Source of the DNA: UBA4874 sp002399435
Lineage (GTDB): Bacteria; Bacillota; Clostridia; Caldicoprobacterales; DTU083
Length of the DNA stretch: 64,000 nucleotides
Reading direction: 5' to 3'
Assembly (NCBI GenBank): GCA_036823195.1
Contig: DAISGI010000004.1
Span: forward strand, 38,339-102,338
Below, one piece after another: positions 1-8,589 of the stretch; position 1 is the first letter of the stretch; each line of letters begins with the position of its first letter. The notes below the pieces were generated by a model. That model did no database searches, was not told the DNA's origin, and worked only from the letters and a program-made list of their open reading frames with translations. A program made the position numbers and the translations under genes.

Positions 1-337
1 CTTCTCCGAGTGTATCACCCGTCAACTCGGGGATGAGGGATTCGGTGAAAGTATTCCTTCCTACCAGCACCGCAGGTACATCCGGTGCATTCTCTTTGAC
101 AGACAATTGGAATGCCGCACCCGTGACCCGGGTCAGGTAATCGACAAGCTCTGCAGCTGCATGGTAGGTTATCTCGTCTTTGTCAGAATATACATATACC
201 CCGACCATCACATTACCGTCATCGGCCAGAATGACATTCTCCGGTTTGTTTTCAGCCTTTACGGAAAGGGGTGTATTGAGCAAAGAACCCAAAACCAAAG
301 TGAAAGCCAATATGAGTATTATTACCTTGCCATTCAT
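1..337 (-). CDS. Secreted protein with GH67/DUF4838-like N-terminus (partial, runs off left edge)
   Basis: Only the first 112 codons lie in the window. The start is an ATG at 335-337 with GGGGAGG eight bases upstream. Residues 1-28 form a Sec signal peptide with one early Lys and the hydrophobic run ILILAFTLVLGSLL, probably cleaved after VKA. The mature part contains AAAELVDYLTRVTGA, the pattern of the small alpha/beta domain that precedes DUF4838 or GH67-type catalytic domains in exported glycan-degrading proteins. It is the last visible gene of the transporter A operon, 275 bases after the binding-protein gene. A role in extracellular glycan breakdown is inferred. The catalytic part is not visible, so the family call is moderate. 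Confidence 0.6.
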   Translation of the reverse strand, partial: MNGKVIILILAFTLVLGSLLNTPLSVKAENKPENVILADDGNVMVGVYVYSDKDEITYHAAAELVDYLTRVTGAAFQLSVKENAPDVPAVLVGRNTFTESLIPELTGDTLGE

Positions 338-480
338 CAAGCGTTCCTCCCCTTCTTTAACGAAAACCAGCTACTCGCCAATGCCTGTTTCCATTCAGGA
401 AGCGCCGCAATTGTAATTCTTTGAGAATTCTAACTGTGTGCATCCTGATTCTCCCCGTCCTGACAGATTCATGAGACATC

Positions 481-519
481 TCAGGAAACAGTAAATGCCG
501 CACCTTTACTGTTTCCTGA
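481..519. terminator. 15-bp perfect inverted repeat after the binding-protein gene
   Basis: Arms 481-495 and 505-519 are perfectly complementary around a 9-base loop. It lies between the binding-protein gene and the partial secreted-protein gene, both on the minus strand. No U-run follows the stem on either strand, so it may work as an RNA-stabilising or processing hairpin, or as partial attenuation, rather than as a classical terminator. Confidence 0.5.
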
Positions 520-523
520 TCCT

Positions 524-611
524 CTTTTCTGAGAGTAATCATCGGCCTTTCTGAAAGTAATCATCAACTTTCCTGACAGCAATCATTCAACTTTCCTGAC
601 AGCAATCATCA
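524..611. repeat. Four degenerate 22-23 bp tandem repeats next to a stop codon
   Basis: The last two units are nearly identical (CTTTCCTGACAGCAATCAT plus a few bases), and two more diverged copies lie to their left. The array ends directly at the stop codon of the binding-protein gene (613). It is one of several repeats in the window in the same position relative to a gene. Confidence 0.7.
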
Positions 612-612
612 A

Positions 613-2220
613 CTATTTGGTAGATTTCCCTACAGAAGCCCTCCACTTCGTTAACTGGCGCTGCGCTTCGTCAACTATCTTTTGGGAACCATTCGCCTTA
701 AGCTTGGAAAGGAAATCATTTAGCGTTCCATCTATATCTTCAATCATACCGCTTTTGAGATTGGTTTTTGAATCAAACTGACTGATTACATTGGAGCAGG
801 CTGCAATCTCATTGGTTACCGGTGTGGTATCAAATGAAAAGCCAAGGTTGGTATCCTTTATGGAGCCGTCATTTAGTTCTGCCAGCTTTTTGGGAAATTC
901 CTTTGACACAAAAGTCGGGATATTCCCACCGAGAATATTTCCAAATTCTCCGCCATACCAGTAATAATAGCCATAATCTGCATTGGAGCGGCCGCCATTT
1001 CGCGGAGAATCCGTAATATCGATTCTTCCATCCTTTGCGAGGGAATAATGCTGACCCTCTATTCCAAATCGAGCATAATTGGAAACTACGGGATCCGTAT
1101 TCAATAGCTCCAAAAACATAGCCGCGCGCTCCGGATGCTTGCTTTTACTTGAAATAGCCTGTAAAGTAGACCGCACATATGAATTTGTCATAATTGACAG
1201 GTCTGAATTCGTAAGAGCAGAGACCTGCCCCGGATTCATGTCGTCCTGTATTTCAATATAACCCTGCGGATAGATGCCCAGCAGCTTATGAGCTTTCATT
1301 AATTCCTTATCCTTATCGAAATTGGCTGCGTCATAGGGAAAAATACCATCATGTACCAACTTCTTGATTGTTTCACAAAGCTCTTTATACTCTTTGGTCT
1401 CAAAAATATTAAAAACCGTTTCTCCTTTGCCTTTTCCCTTAAAAGCCTCAACTCCCGGTACATTTACTACTGCCAAGCCGTCCAGAACTTCATGAGGATA
1501 ATATGCCTCTGTATTTCCTATTAAATCCATAATTGGAACGTCCTTAAGATCAGGCTGTGCAGCATCCCTTTTTTGCTTCGCTTCATACAGCATTGGGATC
1601 AGATCTTGAAATACAGACCATTTCCCGCTCTCCGGAACAGTTATTCCGTATTCATCGGTCATTGTCTTATTGTAGATATAACCCCAACGTGCTGCAAGGT
1701 CTTTATACGGTACGACAGCATAAATATGACCGTCCATCGTCACCGCATCCCATGCCCCATCCGGTACAATTTTCTTTGTCTTGGGCATATATTTCGGAAT
1801 CAGGTCTTCCATGGGATGAAAAGCATTTTTTTGGGCATTGGCTGCAAAATTATAGGAAGTACCTGTAGCAAGGATATCCAGATATTGACCGGAAGCTAAA
1901 ACAGCAGGCATCTTCTCTTTGAAATCACTGATGTTATAAAAATGATAGTCCAGAGTCGTATGGATCTTCTTTTTAAGATAATCGTTGACTTTCTCCCAAA
2001 CCATATCCGTATCCGGCCTATCCGCATACACGACACTGTACCAGGTGAGCTTTACCTGTTCCTGTTCCTTGTCAGATGGCTTCGGTTTTTCCCCCGGAGT
2101 GGATGTTGCCTTCGATGTCGGACTTGATGCTTCATTGCCACCAGGTCCCTGGCATCCGGAAATCATCAGACAAAATACTGCCAATACGATCGTCATTCTG
2201 ATAAAATGGTTTCTTTTCAT
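613..2220 (-). CDS. Sugar ABC transporter substrate-binding lipoprotein (DUF3502-type), system A
   Basis: This is the extracellular binding protein of a CUT1 carbohydrate importer. From the ATG at 2220 (GGAGGG seven bases upstream) the protein has 535 residues. A TTG two codons earlier is a worse start. A lipoprotein signal ends in LMISGC with the lipidated Cys at about residue 23, followed by a Ser/Thr/Lys-rich linker. The C-terminal part with GFSFDTTPVTNEIAA matches the DUF3502 region typical of LipO/YtcQ-like binding proteins. It is transcribed after the two permease genes 2346-4268, the reverse of systems B and C. The substrate cannot be read from the sequence; complex glycan oligomers are likely for this subfamily. 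Confidence 0.88.
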   Translation of the reverse strand: MKRNHFIRMTIVLAVFCLMISGCQGPGGNEASSPTSKATSTPGEKPKPSDKEQEQVKLTWYSVVYADRPDTDMVWEKVNDYLKKKIHTTLDYHFYNISDFKEKMPAVLASGQYLDILATGTSYNFAANAQKNAFHPMEDLIPKYMPKTKKIVPDGAWDAVTMDGHIYAVVPYKDLAARWGYIYNKTMTDEYGITVPESGKWSVFQDLIPMLYEAKQKRDAAQPDLKDVPIMDLIGNTEAYYPHEVLDGLAVVNVPGVEAFKGKGKGETVFNIFETKEYKELCETIKKLVHDGIFPYDAANFDKDKELMKAHKLLGIYPQGYIEIQDDMNPGQVSALTNSDLSIMTNSYVRSTLQAISSKSKHPERAAMFLELLNTDPVVSNYARFGIEGQHYSLAKDGRIDITDSPRNGGRSNADYGYYYWYGGEFGNILGGNIPTFVSKEFPKKLAELNDGSIKDTNLGFSFDTTPVTNEIAACSNVISQFDSKTNLKSGMIEDIDGTLNDFLSKLKANGSQKIVDEAQRQLTKWRASVGKSTK

Positions 2221-2345
2221 CGTCAAACCCTCCTTAATTTTTTGGATTTCATACCAACTGCAAATTATTTATCATTCTCCTGTGCGGCTTTGAAATAATA
2301 AATAATATGGAACCCCTTGCGTGAAAATCCTTTTTGGTTTCTTCT

Positions 2346-3260
2346 TCAGCCCTTCACACTGCCTATAGTCAGTCCTTTTACGAAATATCTCTGAAAGAAA
2401 GGATAGGCGAACAGGATAGGTATTGTCGCTATAATCGTAATTGCCATTCTTGTACTCTCAGGAGGCATTGCATTCAATAACTCAAGCCCTGATTGCGTAC
2501 TTGCTGCGTCTGAATTGTTTTTAATGAAATCAATGTTCTTCTGGATCCTCTGCAGCAAGGTCTGTAATGGTACAAGCTTCGTATTTTCTATATACAGCAT
2601 TCCCGTAAACCAGTCATTCCACCGTCCCACCAGGCTGAACAGGCCAATAGTAGCAAGACCTGCTTTGGATAATGGCAGAACGATACTGCAATAAACCCTG
2701 AAATAGCTGGCGCCGTCAATAATAGCCGATTCAAATAAACTATCCGGAATACTGGTCTGAATAAAAGTACGAAGTATAATCACATAAAACGCATTTACAA
2801 GGCTGCTTGGCAGTAAAAATATCCATATCGTATCATTAAGATGTAGATAGCGAACATTCAATATATAGGAAGGAACGAGCCCGCCGGAAAAAAGCATTGT
2901 AAAAAAAGCAAAAAATGTTAAACCTTTTCTTCCCGGCAGCTTTTTCTGCGCCAGTACAAAAGCAAACATGGACATAATAAACAAACTCAGGAAAGTCCCC
3001 GTGAAAGAATGAACAATGGTAATCAAATAGGAATCCCTGATTTGCGAACCGGTCCTGGACAGATTGATATAGGCATCCGCTGAAATTTTAGAAGGGAAAA
3101 AAGTATATCCGTTTATTGCAATACTTTCCGCGCTGGAAACGGAGATAATACTGACCAGAATCAGCGGCAGTATAACCAAAAGTGATGCTAGTATTAATAT
3201 CACTGATATAACAATGTTCCAGCCATTGGATATTTGATTGAATCCCGCTCTTTTTGACAT
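2346..3260 (-). CDS. Carbohydrate ABC transporter permease, YtcP/LplC type, system A
   Basis: An inner-membrane subunit of the CUT1 importer, about 304 residues with six predicted membrane spans. The cytoplasmic EAA loop that contacts the ATPase is visible as SAIIDGASYFRV in the C-terminal third, and the protein ends in the subfamily signature YFVKGLTIGSVKG. I chose the ATG at 3260 because GGAAAGGA lies eight bases upstream. An ATG at 3284 has no clear ribosome binding site. It follows the LplB-type permease at a short distance and precedes the binding protein, so the three are one operon. Confidence 0.9.
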   Translation of the reverse strand: MSKRAGFNQISNGWNIVISVILILASLLVILPLILVSIISVSSAESIAINGYTFFPSKISADAYINLSRTGSQIRDSYLITIVHSFTGTFLSLFIMSMFAFVLAQKKLPGRKGLTFFAFFTMLFSGGLVPSYILNVRYLHLNDTIWIFLLPSSLVNAFYVIILRTFIQTSIPDSLFESAIIDGASYFRVYCSIVLPLSKAGLATIGLFSLVGRWNDWFTGMLYIENTKLVPLQTLLQRIQKNIDFIKNNSDAASTQSGLELLNAMPPESTRMAITIIATIPILFAYPFFQRYFVKGLTIGSVKG

Positions 3261-3290
3261 ATCATCCGTCCTTTCCTTACTCATCTGTGG

Positions 3291-4268
3291 TTAAAACACT
3301 GCATTTTCCGGTGAAATCCTGCTTACGATTTTATTTGCAGTCAGAACCAGAATAAATCCTACAAGGGACTGGTACAAGCCTGCCGCTGTAGTCATGCCGG
3401 TATTGTTTAGCGTCATTAACCCCCTGTATATATAAGTGTCGATGACATCCGTAACAGGATACAATATCCCATTATTCTGTGGAACAGTGTAGAAAAGTCC
3501 AAAATCCCCGCGAAATATATTTCCCACCGCAAGGATCAACATAATGGCAATCATTGCCCTTAGATGAGGAATCGTGATATATCTCGCCTGTTGGAACTTA
3601 TTGGCTCCATCTAAAATTGCAGCTTCATAATATTCATCAGATATTCCTGAAATAGATGCCAGGTAAACTACAGAGTCATAGCCAACATGCTTCCATGAAT
3701 TCACGATCACCAATATGTATGGCCAGGCTTTCACTTCCATATACCAGTTGTGCTTCGAATAGCCTAAAGACTTCAGCACATTGTTCAGATAACCATTTGT
3801 GGGGCTTAACAATGCGAAAACAATAATTGCCACCACAGTCATGGAAAGAAAATGCGGCATGATAAATACGGTTTGAAGAGTCTTCCCAAGCCTTTTACTG
3901 TGCAATTCATTCAATAATAATGAGAGGGTCACGGCTAAAAACATATTCAGCGCAATAAAAACTGCGTTGTAGCAAACTGTATTACGGGTAATGATCCAGG
4001 CATCCGTAGTGGAAAAAAGAAACTCAAAATTTTTAAATCCGACAAATTTACTTCTGAATATGGCCTGGCTCAAATCCATCTCCTGAAATGCCATGACAAG
4101 TCCAACCATTGGTGCATAGCAAAAAATAATCAATGCCAGGATCGCAGGCAATGCCATAAGATAGAGGGAATGATATCGCTTTATATTCTTCCCGGCACGT
4201 TGAATGGTGTTCCTATCCTTTAAGGGTCCTTCCTTGCATCCAATAAGTTTCCTTCCTGAACTTATCAT
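3291..4268 (-). CDS. Carbohydrate ABC transporter permease, LplB type, system A
   Basis: First gene of the system A operon, 325 residues, with six predicted membrane spans after a basic N-terminal tail of about 30 residues. The tail is followed by SLYLMALPAILALIIFCYAP, a typical first span of LplB/YteP permeases. The EAA loop is visible as EAAILDGANKFQ. GGAGGG lies nine bases before the ATG. The messenger starts at the promoter at 4631-4659, leaving an unusually long leader of about 350 bases that contains a degenerate repeat and a possible operator. Confidence 0.9.
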   Translation of the reverse strand: MISSGRKLIGCKEGPLKDRNTIQRAGKNIKRYHSLYLMALPAILALIIFCYAPMVGLVMAFQEMDLSQAIFRSKFVGFKNFEFLFSTTDAWIITRNTVCYNAVFIALNMFLAVTLSLLLNELHSKRLGKTLQTVFIMPHFLSMTVVAIIVFALLSPTNGYLNNVLKSLGYSKHNWYMEVKAWPYILVIVNSWKHVGYDSVVYLASISGISDEYYEAAILDGANKFQQARYITIPHLRAMIAIMLILAVGNIFRGDFGLFYTVPQNNGILYPVTDVIDTYIYRGLMTLNNTGMTTAAGLYQSLVGFILVLTANKIVSRISPENAVF

Positions 4269-4337
4269 AATGGCTATCCCTCCTATTTCAGAGAATCCAT
4301 AAACATGTTGTCTTGAACATTAAAACCTGGGATGTTT

Positions 4338-4432
4338 TTCTTAGTCATTGTTCATTGTTCATTGTTTATTATCCACTGTCCATCGTTCATTGTTCATTGT
4401 CCACTTTCCATTGTTCATTGTTCATTATCCAG
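4338..4432. repeat. Degenerate GTTCATT-type tandem repeat in the leader of operon A
   Basis: About ten imperfect copies of the 7-mer GTTCATT or TTCATTG (with variants such as GTCCACT and GTTTATT) lie in the untranslated leader of transporter operon A. The array is on the transcribed strand as AATGAAC units and could not encode a useful protein. Confidence 0.7.
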
Positions 4433-4437
4433 TGCTC

Positions 4438-4621
4438 TAACGTTTGCTCAATTACTGATAATAAACTCCATTGGTTAGACGATCCGCATCGCTAAATCCA
4501 CTGCTTATTTCGCCTTCCAGTTGGACTTATCTGCGCTCCTGGCGGCTTATAACAGGACAAACAAATTGCTTGCGGTTTATCATCTTTCTGGATCTCTTCT
4601 TCACATTGCAATAACGTTTGC
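4438..4621 (-). promoter_or_regulatory. Two copies of the 10-mer TAACGTTTGC, likely operator sites
   Basis: TAACGTTTGC occurs at 4438-4447 and at 4612-4621. The second copy sits at the expected transcription start of operon A. The core AACGTT is self-complementary, and the wider site GCAAACGTTATTGC has partial dyad symmetry, as in LacI/GalR-family operators. Binding by such a regulator is inferred. The intervening stretch (4448-4611) holds no gene that I can support. Confidence 0.45.
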
Positions 4622-4630
4622 CCTAATTGC

Positions 4631-4659
4631 AGTATATCTCTCTGATTTATCTTTGTCAA
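4631..4659 (-). promoter_or_regulatory. SigA-type promoter of transporter operon A
   Basis: On the minus strand TTGACA (4654-4659) is followed after exactly 17 bases by TATACT (4631-4636). Transcription would start near 4624 and run into the LplB-type permease gene. The rest of the stretch up to 4782 shows nothing else that I can support. Confidence 0.7.
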
Positions 4660-4782
4660 CAAGAATTTTCAGCTGAAGTCTCAAATTGTTTTAGCAGGAT
4701 GTTATCTTCTTTCAACTCCTATGGTAATTTATTACTCTTAAACCCTACGGCAGCTTTACGCCAACGATACACCGTCCCGGGA

Positions 4783-5658
4783 TCAAACTACACTGCTGTT
4801 TTTCCCGATCAGCACCATCATATCCACTGTTATACTGCTTATACCGGAGTGCAGCGCATCCCGGACTTTCTCACAGCGGGCATCCCAGGAGAGAGGCGTC
4901 ATATGGATCAGATCCTCCAGACTTCCCTGATTCAATGTCACAGAATATCGTATCCGCTCCTGACCGGACAAGTGAAAATGATTCTGGAAATGCCGGAGAA
5001 CCTTTTCATTGGAATAGGTCTGCTTCTCCGTGTGGTCGTAAAATATTCCCCTCAACTCCTTCAGGTAATCGCTTCCGGGTACAATCTTGATCAGGAGCCC
5101 TCCGTCCGCCAATATCCTGTGAAATTCTCCGTAATTGGATGGAGACAGGAGATTCAAAACAACGTCCATCACCCCGTCCCGAAACGGACAGTTTGCCAGA
5201 TCGCCGACGCACCAGAGAAAACCCCGATGCTTCCCGGAGGCAATCCGGATCCCCTCTTTTGAAATGTCCATCCCTATGCCTTTGATGCCGGCAGGCGCCA
5301 GACTTCTGAGGAAATCCGCCGTCTGGGCCAGGAAGGTGCCTTCTCCGCACCCCGCATCCAATATCCTGACCGGAGGAGGACCGCCAAAGCCAATTTCTTT
5401 TTCCAGAATCCCGCATACCCGCTGTGCCAGGGGCAGGAAGAAGCCTCCTGTCAGGATCCGGTTCCTTGCCTGAAACATAGCCCTGTCATATTCCGTCCTT
5501 ACCGGACGAAGCAAAAAGTTTATATAGCCCTTCCGGGATAAGTCAAAGCAATGTCCTCTCACACAAATCAGACTCTTATTGCTTTCCAGCTTCATAGCGC
5601 CGGAGCATACAGGGCATCGGAACAGATCCCCGCTTTTCTGCAGCTCTTCCGTAAATAT
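4783..5658 (-). CDS. RlmA-like 23S rRNA (guanine-N1)-methyltransferase with a non-standard start
   Basis: A class I SAM-dependent methyltransferase of the RlmA/TlrB family that modifies a guanine in hairpin 35 of 23S rRNA. The zinc-ribbon begins FRCPVCSG, continues with ICVRGHCFDLSRKGYINFLL, and is followed by the SAM motif RILDAGCGEGTFLAQ. The first ATG (5595) lies inside the zinc-ribbon and has no ribosome binding site. The frame stays open upstream and encodes the CPVC half of the zinc site. GGGAGGG sits seven bases before an ATA codon at 5656-5658, and no ATG, GTG or TTG is available in frame. The start is therefore uncertain (ATA, or CTG at 5641-5643), or the 5' end carries an indel. Confidence 0.75.
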   Translation of the reverse strand: MFTEELQKSGDLFRCPVCSGAMKLESNKSLICVRGHCFDLSRKGYINFLLRPVRTEYDRAMFQARNRILTGGFFLPLAQRVCGILEKEIGFGGPPPVRILDAGCGEGTFLAQTADFLRSLAPAGIKGIGMDISKEGIRIASGKHRGFLWCVGDLANCPFRDGVMDVVLNLLSPSNYGEFHRILADGGLLIKIVPGSDYLKELRGIFYDHTEKQTYSNEKVLRHFQNHFHLSGQERIRYSVTLNQGSLEDLIHMTPLSWDARCEKVRDALHSGISSITVDMMVLIGKNSSVV

Positions 5659-5724
5659 GCGCTTTCCCTCCCTTTCGTCCTCACTCCATGATGGTTATTC
5701 AATACTTATTCCAATATTGTTCCA

Positions 5725-5868
5725 TTATCATTTCAGGCTCTTATCATTTCAGGCTCTTATCATTTCAGGCTCTTATCATTCCAGGCTCTTATCATTCCAG
5801 ACTCTTATCATTCCAGACTCTTATCATTCCAGACTCTTATCATTCCAGACTCTTATCATTCCAGGGTC
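5725..5868. repeat. Nine-copy 16-bp tandem repeat (VNTR)
   Basis: Nine uninterrupted 16-bp units run from TTATCATTTCAGGCTC (copies 1-3) through TTATCATTCCAGGCTC to TTATCATTCCAGACTC, with a final GGGTC variant. The last unit overlaps the end and stop codon of the MFS gene. The array lies between that gene and the next gene in the same direction, so it is transcribed but not translated. It has no spacers and is not a CRISPR array. Confidence 0.95.
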
Positions 5869-7106
5869 TTGCCGGCAATGTGCCGTTTGCGAAGCGCCTG
5901 AACTCCCAGTGCCATCAGAATCGGAAACAGAACAGCCAGCAGAAGCCCCGCCCTAAGACCAATTTCCGTCCCGCTGCTGCCTGGAAGCCAGTCAGGGAAG
6001 GAAGAACACTGCACAGCACTGGATACCAGCCCCACAAGACCGGGACCGGCGGAGCACCCTACATCTCCTGCCAAAGCCAGAACAGCAAACAGGGCCGTGC
6101 CTCCCTGCGGATACATTTCAGCAGACAGGCTTATAATGCCGGGCCACATAATTCCCACAAAAAGCCCTACCAGAGCACATCCAACAAGGGAAATCAGAGG
6201 TAAGGGCGAAAAAACAGCCAGCAAATAACTTGCCGCACAGCAAATACTGCTGATGACAAGCGCCCTGCGCAGATCCAGTCCACTTCCCCTCCATCCGTAA
6301 AAAGCACGGGATGCCCCCATAAGTGCGGCAAATGCACCGGGACCCAACAGATCACCAAGGGTTTTCGATACCCCGAGTCCTGTCTCCGCAAACAGGGAAG
6401 ACCACTGGGACATAGCCTGCTCCGCTGCCCCTGCACTGAGAATCAGGACAAACAGAATCCAGAACAGCCCGGAGGAAAAAAGAATACGAATGGGAGTCTG
6501 CTCCTGCTTTTCCACCAGATTCCGAAGCGGTACCTTCGAAAATAAAAAAGTATTGCAAAACGGAACCAGAGCCCACAGCATCGGCAAAAAGAACCATCGC
6601 TCCGTTCCTAAAATCTGAAAATACAGGGTCGAGACCGTCACAACCGCCACATGCCCCCAGCAGTAAAAGGAGTGCAGCAGGCTCATGGCAGAAGCTTTCT
6701 CTTCCCCGGGAAGGGACTCCACAATAGGGCTGATAATCACTTCAATCGTACCGCCTCCGATTGCATTTAAAATCACGGCTGCCATCAGTCCTTCATAGGG
6801 ATTTGGCAGAATATTAGGTAAAATACCAAGGCAAACCAAGCCTGCGGTACATAAGATGTGAGCCAGGACGGCAGAGCTGCGATAACCAATCCGATCCACA
6901 AATTGAGCCGCTGCAAGATCCACAAGAATCTGGATAACGAAATTCAGGGAGATCAGCAGCCCAATCTGTTCCAGGGAAATCCCGAATTTCCTTTGAAACG
7001 TGACAAATAAAAGGGGGGACAGATTATTGATAATCGCCTGCGTAATATAACCGATGTAACTGGCGTATTGAGTGTGTTTATAAGTGAATGTCAAAACCGT
7101 CCCCAT
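5856..7106 (-). CDS. MFS transporter
   Basis: A 416-residue integral membrane protein with about 12 hydrophobic spans and the size of a major facilitator. The first span is followed by ISLEQIGLLISLNFVIQILV and then FVDRIGYRSSAV, the loop 2-3 basic motif of the superfamily. The N-terminal half contains the conserved glycine-rich helix around GGGTIEVIISP, seen in sugar and peptide-like MFS members. It overlaps the small membrane-protein gene upstream by 16 bases, which suggests translational coupling. The ribosome binding site is weak. The substrate is unknown. Its last codons lie in the first unit (in transcription order) of a 16-bp tandem repeat. Confidence 0.85.
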   Translation of the reverse strand: MGTVLTFTYKHTQYASYIGYITQAIINNLSPLLFVTFQRKFGISLEQIGLLISLNFVIQILVDLAAAQFVDRIGYRSSAVLAHILCTAGLVCLGILPNILPNPYEGLMAAVILNAIGGGTIEVIISPIVESLPGEEKASAMSLLHSFYCWGHVAVVTVSTLYFQILGTERWFFLPMLWALVPFCNTFLFSKVPLRNLVEKQEQTPIRILFSSGLFWILFVLILSAGAAEQAMSQWSSLFAETGLGVSKTLGDLLGPGAFAALMGASRAFYGWRGSGLDLRRALVISSICCAASYLLAVFSPLPLISLVGCALVGLFVGIMWPGIISLSAEMYPQGGTALFAVLALAGDVGCSAGPGLVGLVSSAVQCSSFPDWLPGSSGTEIGLRAGLLLAVLFPILMALGVQALRKRHIAGKTLE

Positions 7107-7330
7107 CCACAGAACAAGCCTTTTGTCAGCCCACTGTTTCGGAAAAGGTAATTACCGCCATTATCCGGAAAGCCAAGTCCTTCCCATCCGATCAGAACTG
7201 AAAGGCCCCAGGATATCAAAAACAAACCGACCAGAACCTTGCCGGTGGAAACATTCCAGTTGAAACTGTATTTCAAAACCAAAAATAAACCGGAGGATAC
7301 CAGGAAAATACCCCAAAAAGTCGACCACAT
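7091..7330 (-). CDS. Small membrane protein (LiaI/DUF5668-like)
   Basis: A 79-residue protein with two or three short hydrophobic segments. The first is WGIFLVSSGLFLVLKYSF and the second is TGKVLVGLFLISWGLSVLIG, a pattern like the LiaI/LiaF-type transmembrane region (DUF5668). GGAG precedes the ATG by nine bases. The stop overlaps the start of the MFS gene. The C-terminal 25 residues are polar and Gly-rich with no recognisable motif. A function cannot be assigned. Confidence 0.6.
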   Translation of the reverse strand: MWSTFWGIFLVSSGLFLVLKYSFNWNVSTGKVLVGLFLISWGLSVLIGWEGLGFPDNGGNYLFRNSGLTKGLFCGWGRF

Positions 7331-7540
7331 TTTAAATCACTCCACTTTTTCGATGCAATGGTAACATTATATCAAAAAAGGTGAGGGAAGCAAAGAAGAA
7401 ATTCGCAAAGACAATGGGACAGAAAGGCAGTAAGATAGATTGCAAAAGAGGTCATCCTGATATAAGATGAGTACGGAATGATTGAAATCCCGGGATCAAA
7501 TGAGAATAAGAGAGAATAATGGATTCCATGCAGGAGAAAA

Positions 7541-7580
7541 GAAAACCAACGGAAGAAGAAGAAAACCAACGGAAGGAGGA
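7541..7580. repeat. Short direct duplication around a ribosome binding site
   Basis: GAAAACCAACGGAAG occurs twice in a row just before the DUF3842 gene, the second copy carrying the AGGAGG that serves the gene. The duplication looks like a small slippage event. Confidence 0.6.
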
Positions 7581-7586
7581 ATCCAG

Positions 7587-8009
7587 ATGAAAATCCTGGT
7601 GCTGGATGGACAGGGAGGGAAAATGGGCAAAACCGTAGTGGAGCATTTAAAAGCAAACTTCCCGGAACAGGAACTGATTGCCATCGGAACCAACAGCATT
7701 GCCACCTCCACTATGCTGAAAGCCGGTGCTGATAAGGGGGCGACAGGGGAAAACCCCATCGTTTACAACAGCACAGACGCCGACATCATCATCGGCCCAA
7801 TCGGCATGACCGTTGCCAATTCCCTGCTGGGCGAAGTAACCCCCCGGATGGCTGCCGCAGTCGGCGGGTGCCGGGCTGCCAAAATCCTCATCCCCAGCAG
7901 CAAATGCAACAGCTATGTGGTAAGTACGCAAAATTTAAACCTTTCGGAATATGTATCCCTGGTTGTGGCGAAGGTTCGTGAAATCATGTCGGAATACCGG
8001 TGCTTATAA
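7587..8009 (+). CDS. DUF3842 family protein
   Basis: A 140-residue soluble protein. I placed the start at the ATG at 7587, which has GGAAGGAGG at good spacing, rather than at an upstream ATG that lies in low-complexity sequence. It opens with a Rossmann-like strand and glycine loop, KILVLDGQGGKMGKTVVEHL, and continues with the conserved ADIIIGPIGMTVANSLLGEV and KILIPSSKCN. These match DUF3842, a small family of unknown function common in Clostridia. The last 26 bases overlap the 3' end of the convergent kinase gene. There is no evidence for enzymatic activity beyond the nucleotide-binding-like first motif. Confidence 0.8.
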   Translation: MKILVLDGQGGKMGKTVVEHLKANFPEQELIAIGTNSIATSTMLKAGADKGATGENPIVYNSTDADIIIGPIGMTVANSLLGEVTPRMAAAVGGCRAAKILIPSSKCNSYVVSTQNLNLSEYVSLVVAKVREIMSEYRCL

Positions 8010-8589
8010 CCAGGTCACATTGGTCCGCAATCCGATAAGTTCCAAAATACCTGTTTTCCATGGGAATCCACTCGTCCTGAAAACGCTTCCACATCGCCGC
8101 CCCGTTCCTTCGCAGGATCCGTTCCATCTGAATGTCCGGGTCAATGGAGAGGAAAACCCGGAGATCGAAAATATCCTGCCACAGAGGATGCATACTGTAT
8201 ACGCCCTCCACGACAGCAAGCCTTTTCGGAACAACACGGATCGTATCTGTCAACGCCTCCCGATGACAGTCATAGATCTGATACCGGAACTCACTGTCCC
8301 CTTTCAGATGATCCGCCACTTCCCTTTGGAAGCGTTCATAGTCAATGTTTCCTCCAGTCTGGCGGAGACGCTTTTCCGTACGCTGATGGGGCTGCAGGAA
8401 GAAATCATCCATATGAATGACATTGCAGTCGCAGCGTTCTGCGATCCGGCCGGCCAAATCGCTTTTACCGGCCCCACTGTTCCCTTCTATGGCAACTGCC
8501 ACATTCTGCTTCTGAGCCAGCTCTTTCTCAATTTCGTCAAACACTCCCTGGAAAAATTGGCCTTCGTATTTCTCTATTCTTTCAGTCAT
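7984..8589 (-). CDS. Uridine kinase-like P-loop kinase
   Basis: A 201-residue cytoplasmic kinase of the uridine kinase/phosphoribulokinase superfamily. The Walker A motif GNSGAGKS lies at residues 36-43, followed by VIHMDDFFLQPHQR, where MDDFF is the family's substrate and magnesium site, and VVEGVYSMHP, the conserved E-G-x-Y segment. The start overlaps the end of the ECF S-component gene by eight bases, so the two are translationally coupled. This context suggests phosphorylation of the imported compound (metabolic trapping), but the true substrate is not known. A standard uridine kinase is the alternative. Confidence 0.85.
   Translation of the reverse strand: MTERIEKYEGQFFQGVFDEIEKELAQKQNVAVAIEGNSGAGKSDLAGRIAERCDCNVIHMDDFFLQPHQRTEKRLRQTGGNIDYERFQREVADHLKGDSEFRYQIYDCHREALTDTIRVVPKRLAVVEGVYSMHPLWQDIFDLRVFLSIDPDIQMERILRRNGAAMWKRFQDEWIPMENRYFGTYRIADQCDLVISTGIPT

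Noticed and set aside
5725..5868. CRISPR array
   Set aside because: The 16-bp units are directly adjacent with no spacers and there are no cas genes.
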